DNA of 18,476 bases, taken from Rhodococcus sp. IITR03 (GTDB lineage: Bacteria; Actinomycetota; Actinomycetes; Mycobacteriales; Mycobacteriaceae). The position numbers were made by a program, and so were the translations under genes. Under the pieces are notes generated by a model that searched no databases, had not been told where the DNA came from, and saw only the letters and a list, made by a program, of their open reading frames with translations. The stretch spans positions 1,422,213-1,440,688 of the forward strand of contig LATQ01000001.1 of NCBI GenBank assembly GCA_001017865.1, given 5' to 3'. Positions 15,230-18,476 of this stretch are shown here, piece after piece. The stretch's first letter is position 1; every line of letters starts with the position of its first letter.

Positions 15230-16376
15230 TGGACTTCGGTTTGAGCAAGGAGCAGGAGCTCCTTCGTGATTCGGTCACCAAGTTCCTCGCCGGTCGCTAC
15301 GACCTGGCGCAAAATCGGAAGGTCGCGACCACCGGCGATGGTTGGCAACCGGAGGTGTGGCGGGCATTCGCCGAGGATCTCGGAATCCTCGGGGCCACGC
15401 TTCCGGAAGAGGTGGGGGGGATGGGCGGCGGACCGGTCGAATTGATGGTGGTGTCCGAGGCACTCGGGCACGCACTCGTCATCGAACCGTACGTCGACAC
15501 GGTCGTCCTCGGGGGCGGGCTGCTCGGTCGTGCAGGGGTCGATCGAGCCCGGTCCGTCCTCGAGGCGATCGCTGCCGGTGAAGCCGTCACGGCGTTCGCC
15601 GCGACCGAACCCACCTCCGGATACGTCTTCCACGACGTGTCCACCACCGCGCGTCGCGAGGGCGACGAGTGGGTCGTCGACGGTGAGAAGATCGTCGTCA
15701 CCAGCGCTCCGCTCGCGACGCATCTGCTCGTCACCGCCCGCACGTCGGGCGAGCGCACCGACACCGACGGCATCTCGCTGTTCCTCGTCGACTTCGACCC
15801 CGCGAACCCGCCGAGCGGTGTGGAGATCCACTCCTACCGCACGATCGACGACCGACGCGCTTCCGACATCGTCTTCTCGGGTCTGAGACTGCCAGCCGAC
15901 TCGCTGCTCGGCGAGGAGGGCAACGCATGGCCGTCCGTCTCGCGCGCGTCGACGAGGCGACCGCCGCCGTGTCCTCCGAAGCCGTGGGTCTGATGCGCAA
16001 GGTGCTCGCCGACACCGTCGAGTACGCCAAGCAGCGCCAGCAGTTCGGTCAGCCCATCGGCAGCTTCCAGGCGCTCCAGCACCGCATGGTCGATATGTAC
16101 ATGGAGGTCGAGCAGGCGGTGTCCGCCGCCTACCTGGCCGTTCTTCATCTCGACAGCGACGACGCCACGCGGGCACGCGCGGTCTCGGCCGCGAAGGCGA
16201 CGATCAGCCGTGCGGCACGCTTCGTCGGCCAGAACGCCGTCCAACTCCACGGCGGCATGGGTATGACGGAGGAGCTCGCCGTCGGGCACTACTTCAAGCG
16301 ACTGACCGCGATCGAGTACGAGTTCGGCACCGCCGAACAGCACGTCGCCAGGTACGCCCAGCTCACGAAGGGCTGA
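15229..16376 (+). CDS. Acyl-CoA dehydrogenase, second of the pair, one frameshift
   Basis: The corrected product is about 382 residues. It starts MDFGLSKEQELLRDSVTKFL at the ATG inside TGATG. Then come GATLPEEVGGMGGGPVELMV, the middle domain (AFAATEPTSGYVFHDVSTTA, DGEKIVVTSAPLATHLLVTA), and YAKQRQQFGQPIGSFQALQH, HGGMGMTEELAVGHYFKRL in the C-terminal helical domain. The frame breaks at about 15926; one more base gives EEGNAMAVRLARVDEATAAV. The usual SNEIQR tail is absent, unlike the first gene, as is common in the shorter partner of two-subunit acyl-CoA dehydrogenases. Both proteins probably act together. Confidence 0.88.
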
Positions 16377-16389
16377 TCGGATCGGTGCC

Positions 16390-16424
16390 AGGGCCGGTGC
16401 GGGGGATCACCCTGCGCCGGCCCT
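16390..16424. terminator. Bidirectional terminator between the dehydrogenase operon and vsr
   Basis: A 15-bp stem (16390-16404 with 16410-16424) with two G-U pairs closes the loop GATCA. It starts 14 bases after the dehydrogenase stop and its right arm overlaps the last codon region of vsr, so it serves both convergent transcripts. There is no T-tract. Confidence 0.8.
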
Positions 16425-16854
16425 ACATCCGTTTCCGGCGGAGCGACAGAGCATCCTCCACGCGCGTCGCGGCGACGACGGGATCCTCGTGCTCCCACAC
16501 CCGCACCACCGTCCAGCCCGCGGCCTGCAGACGCGCGTCGGTGTCCCGGTCGCGCTGCACGTTGGCGGCGAGCTTGGCCGCCCACCACTCGGCGTTGTTC
16601 TTCGGGAACGTCGCGTGCTGCGGGCAGCTGTGCCAGAAGCATCCGTCCACGTAGACCGCGACCCGACGACGAGGGAAGACGAGGTCGGCCCGGCGTCGCA
16701 TACCCGGCAGAGGAGCGCGGTCGACGAAGAACCGCCGCCCCCGGCGATGCAGTTCCTTACGTAACGCCACTTCGGGAACGGTGTCGCGTCGGCGTTGCCG
16801 GCTCATCCGCGCACTCGTACGCGGATCCGTCCCGGGCCGATCCGACGACACCAT
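16423..16854 (-). CDS. vsr: Very short patch repair (Vsr) endonuclease
   Basis: An uninterrupted 143-residue protein. The core starts MSRQRRRDTVPEVALRKELH, as in most Vsr proteins. RRRADLVFPRRRVAVYVDG carries the catalytic aspartate and CFWHSCPQH the histidine and zinc-ligand region. NNAEWWAAKL, RDRDTDARLQAAGWTVVRVW and EHED complete the family pattern. Vsr nicks DNA 5' of T in T:G mismatches that arise by deamination of 5-methylcytosine at the partner methylase's site. The start is ATG 16854 (GTG 16851 is an alternative), 11 bases after the methyltransferase stop on the same strand, so the pair is an operon. Confidence 0.93.
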   Translation of the reverse strand: MVSSDRPGTDPRTSARMSRQRRRDTVPEVALRKELHRRGRRFFVDRAPLPGMRRRADLVFPRRRVAVYVDGCFWHSCPQHATFPKNNAEWWAAKLAANVQRDRDTDARLQAAGWTVVRVWEHEDPVVAATRVEDALSLRRKRM

Positions 16855-16865
16855 CACAGTGGCTT

Positions 16866-18028
16866 TCAGGCCGCCACTCGCGGAAAGCCACCCATGCGTT
16901 CGAGGTGGTTCTCGACGTCCTCGAGGAATCCGGGCAGGAAGCGCAGGTTGCCGGAGCGTGCGCGTCGGAGGAATCCTGCCGTTGCCCGCGCCGACAGCAG
17001 ACGGGCGTCGAGGAGAAAACCGCCGAGGTCCTCGTAGGGAGCCTGGACGGGCCACTGCGACTCGTGCACGCGGAACGCCTGTCCGCGGGCACCCCACGCG
17101 GCGGTCGGCCACGTGTCGCCCGGAAGCAGCGGGGTCTCGTGGTCGGAGCTGTATGCGATGGGGTTGTTCAGACGGTGGCCCACCCATGACGCCATCCGCA
17201 CGCTGACCGCATTGCCGACCAGACGCCACCGGTGTCCGGCACGGACGCCGGGCGCCTCGACGGCAGGAGCCGTCCAATCGGCGTCGAAGCCTTGGAGCCT
17301 CTCCGCGTCGGTCAGGCCGGGGGTGACGATCTCACCGGACGGCAGTCGCACGGCCGGAGGGCTGGCGATACCGAGCGTCGAACCGCCCTTGAGCGTGGGC
17401 ACGGCGTTGACTGCCCATCCGAGACCGCGCACACCCTCGGTCCAGTAGAAGCCGCAGGGGAACAGATCGGGATTGCCCTCCATGGGCATGCCGGCGTCCT
17501 GGCCGAACAACACCGTGCGGGGATCGTCGGTACGAGAGGCGACCATCAGGACGCGGTGCCGACGCTGGGGGAGACCGAAGGCGCGGGCATCGACGACGCG
17601 GTAGGCCCACATGTAGCCGAGCTCCTCGAGGCGTCGGTGATGTGGCGCATCGCTGCACCCCGGCCGAGCTGCAGCATGAAGGGAACGTTCTCGACGACGA
17701 GCCAGCGCGGGCCGTTCTTACGCTTCACGAGACGGAACACTTCGTCCACGAGTCCGGACTTCGAACCCGTGATGCCGGCCGTGCGTCCGGCCTGAGAGAG
17801 GTCCTGGCACGGGAAGCCTGCGGCGACCAGTTCCGTATCGCGGGGGAGAGAGCGGAGACGCGTGACGTCCGGATGGAGCGGAACGTCGGGGAAGCGCGTA
17901 CGTAGTACTGCCTGAGCACCCGGCTCGATCTCGCAGAGGAGTTCGGTGTTCCACCCGTGTCGCCCGAGTCCGAGCTCCAGACCGCCGATACCGGCGAACA
18001 ACCCCACCATGTTCCCCGTCGACGTCAC
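16866..18028 (-). CDS. DNA (cytosine-5) methyltransferase, one frameshift
   Basis: The corrected product is about 387 residues. Motif I is VGLFAGIGGLELGLGRHG (AdoMet binding), motif IV AAGFPCQDLSQAGRTAG with the catalytic Cys at about residue 74, motif VI VVENVP, motif VIII LPQRRHRVLMVA, then a target-recognition region, motif IX/X RLQGFDADW and RLVGNAVSVRMASWVG, and a 90-residue C-terminal tail. The frame breaks at 17630-17631; one more base gives ITDALEELGYMWAYRVVDAR. The GTG 18028 start has GAAGGG upstream. It is followed by Vsr, and no restriction endonuclease is visible on either side. Target sequence unknown; a Dcm-like role with Vsr, or an incomplete restriction-modification unit, are both possible. 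Confidence 0.92.
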
Positions 18029-18111
18029 GGCACCCTTCCTCGCTCAGCTCAACGGTGAACGTTACTCGAGAAGTAGGACGATCCGTGAGCGGACGCGACG
18101 AGCACCACGAT

Positions 18112-18142
18112 GGAGGGGTCGTCCTACCCCTCCCGTGAGGGG
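18112..18142. repeat. Three-armed, mutually exclusive hairpins upstream of the rRNA operon
   Basis: GGAGGGGT (18112-18119) pairs perfectly with ACCCCTCC (18126-18133) over a 6-nt loop. CCCCTC (18127-18132) inside the second arm can instead pair with GAGGGG (18137-18142) over CCGT. It lies between the methyltransferase start and the rRNA promoters. No function is shown. Confidence 0.5.
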
Positions 18143-18177
18143 CTCCATGCTACCGAAACCGCCCTTGACCTGGCGAT

Positions 18178-18207
18178 TTGGTGTTCTCGGAGATGTTCGC
18201 GTAACTT
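18178..18207 (+). promoter_or_regulatory. Candidate rRNA operon promoter P1
   Basis: TTGGTG (18178-18183) and TAACTT (18202-18207) with 18 bp between them. Several rRNA promoters in tandem are usual in this group. The -35 is moderate. Confidence 0.4.
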
Positions 18208-18286
18208 ATTCCAGGTCAGAGCGACACGGACACCGACCGGGCCGAGAGGAACGGGACAACGAGGTTGGACGAAGGCGCCTGCGAAT

Positions 18287-18314
18287 TTGATGGCCACGAA
18301 CCTTCTGGTAAGGT
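18287..18314 (+). promoter_or_regulatory. Candidate rRNA operon promoter P2
   Basis: TTGATG (18287-18292) and TAAGGT (18309-18314) with 16 bp between them. It is the best hexamer pair in the region and lies at a fitting distance before the leader. Confidence 0.55.
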
Positions 18315-18476
18315 TTCGAGCCGCCCCTGGTTCCGAAAACCACACGGACTTGCGTTCGTGAGGATGAGGAAGTAGGCTGGAACAGTTGCCTCAGAGCGGG
18401 TCGGACGTCAGTCCGGAGCGTGATGATGTGCGCGTGTTCTTTGAGAACTCAACAGTGTGCCGATGAATGTCAGTGC
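18315..18476 (+). ncRNA. rRNA operon leader with antitermination element; 16S not reached
   Basis: TTTGAGAACTCAACAG (about 18440-18455), followed by TGTGCC, is the characteristic boxA/RNase III region of actinobacterial pre-16S leaders. GTTCT/AGAAC brackets it as a small inverted repeat. Mature 16S sequence is not present; by the usual leader length it should start within a few hundred bases beyond the window. Confidence 0.75.

Noticed and set aside
18315..18476. 5' end of 16S rRNA inside the window
   Set aside because: The last bases are leader sequence; the conserved 16S start region does not appear before 18476.
1..18476. CRISPR array or other tandem repeat cluster
   Set aside because: No regularly spaced identical repeats of 20-40 bases were seen.

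Overview
The window is high-GC actinobacterial chromosome, most probably Rhodococcus or a close mycolic-acid relative. Four things point there: an antigen-85-type mycolyltransferase-like esterase, an F420-type luciferase-like oxidoreductase, a Pat/HisC2-type aminotransferase, and an rRNA-operon leader at the right edge with the typical 'TTTGAGAACTCAACAG' element. The species call is inference.

Layout. 1-2276: 3' part of a cysteine-desulfurase-like PLP-fold protein, convergent with an NAD(P)H:quinone oxidoreductase that is divergent from a MarR regulator. 2328-2459: tRNA-Ser(TGA) and its terminator. 2548-7034: a GAF-domain regulator, a small flavodoxin-like protein and a metallo-beta-lactamase-fold hydrolase on the minus strand, divergent from a two-domain FAD monooxygenase. 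7208-9920: an exported antigen-85-like esterase convergent with an exported 5'-nucleotidase. 10020-11097: aromatic/histidinol-phosphate aminotransferase. 11246-11446: tRNA-Ser(GCT) and tRNA-Arg(ACG). 11424-12729: a small islet of lower GC, bounded by imperfect copies of the tRNA-Arg 3' end plus terminator, carrying a RelA/SpoT-domain nucleotidyltransferase and an overlapping 75-residue ORF. This looks like a toxSAS-type toxin-antitoxin or anti-phage pair. 12756-16376: an F420-dependent oxidoreductase divergent from two overlapping acyl-CoA dehydrogenase genes, a lipid or steroid catabolism unit. 16423-18028: a DNA cytosine methyltransferase followed by a Vsr endonuclease. 18029-18476: rRNA operon promoter and leader region; the 16S gene starts beyond the window.

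Data quality dominates the reading. Fourteen of the seventeen protein genes are broken by at least one frameshift, and nearly every break is repaired by adding one base, usually a G or C in a short run. The T-stem of tRNA-Arg also lacks one base. I read these as sequence or assembly errors and annotate whole genes across them. Each gene entry gives the break points and the corrected length. Only the quinone oxidoreductase, the Vsr gene and the 75-residue islet ORF are uninterrupted.
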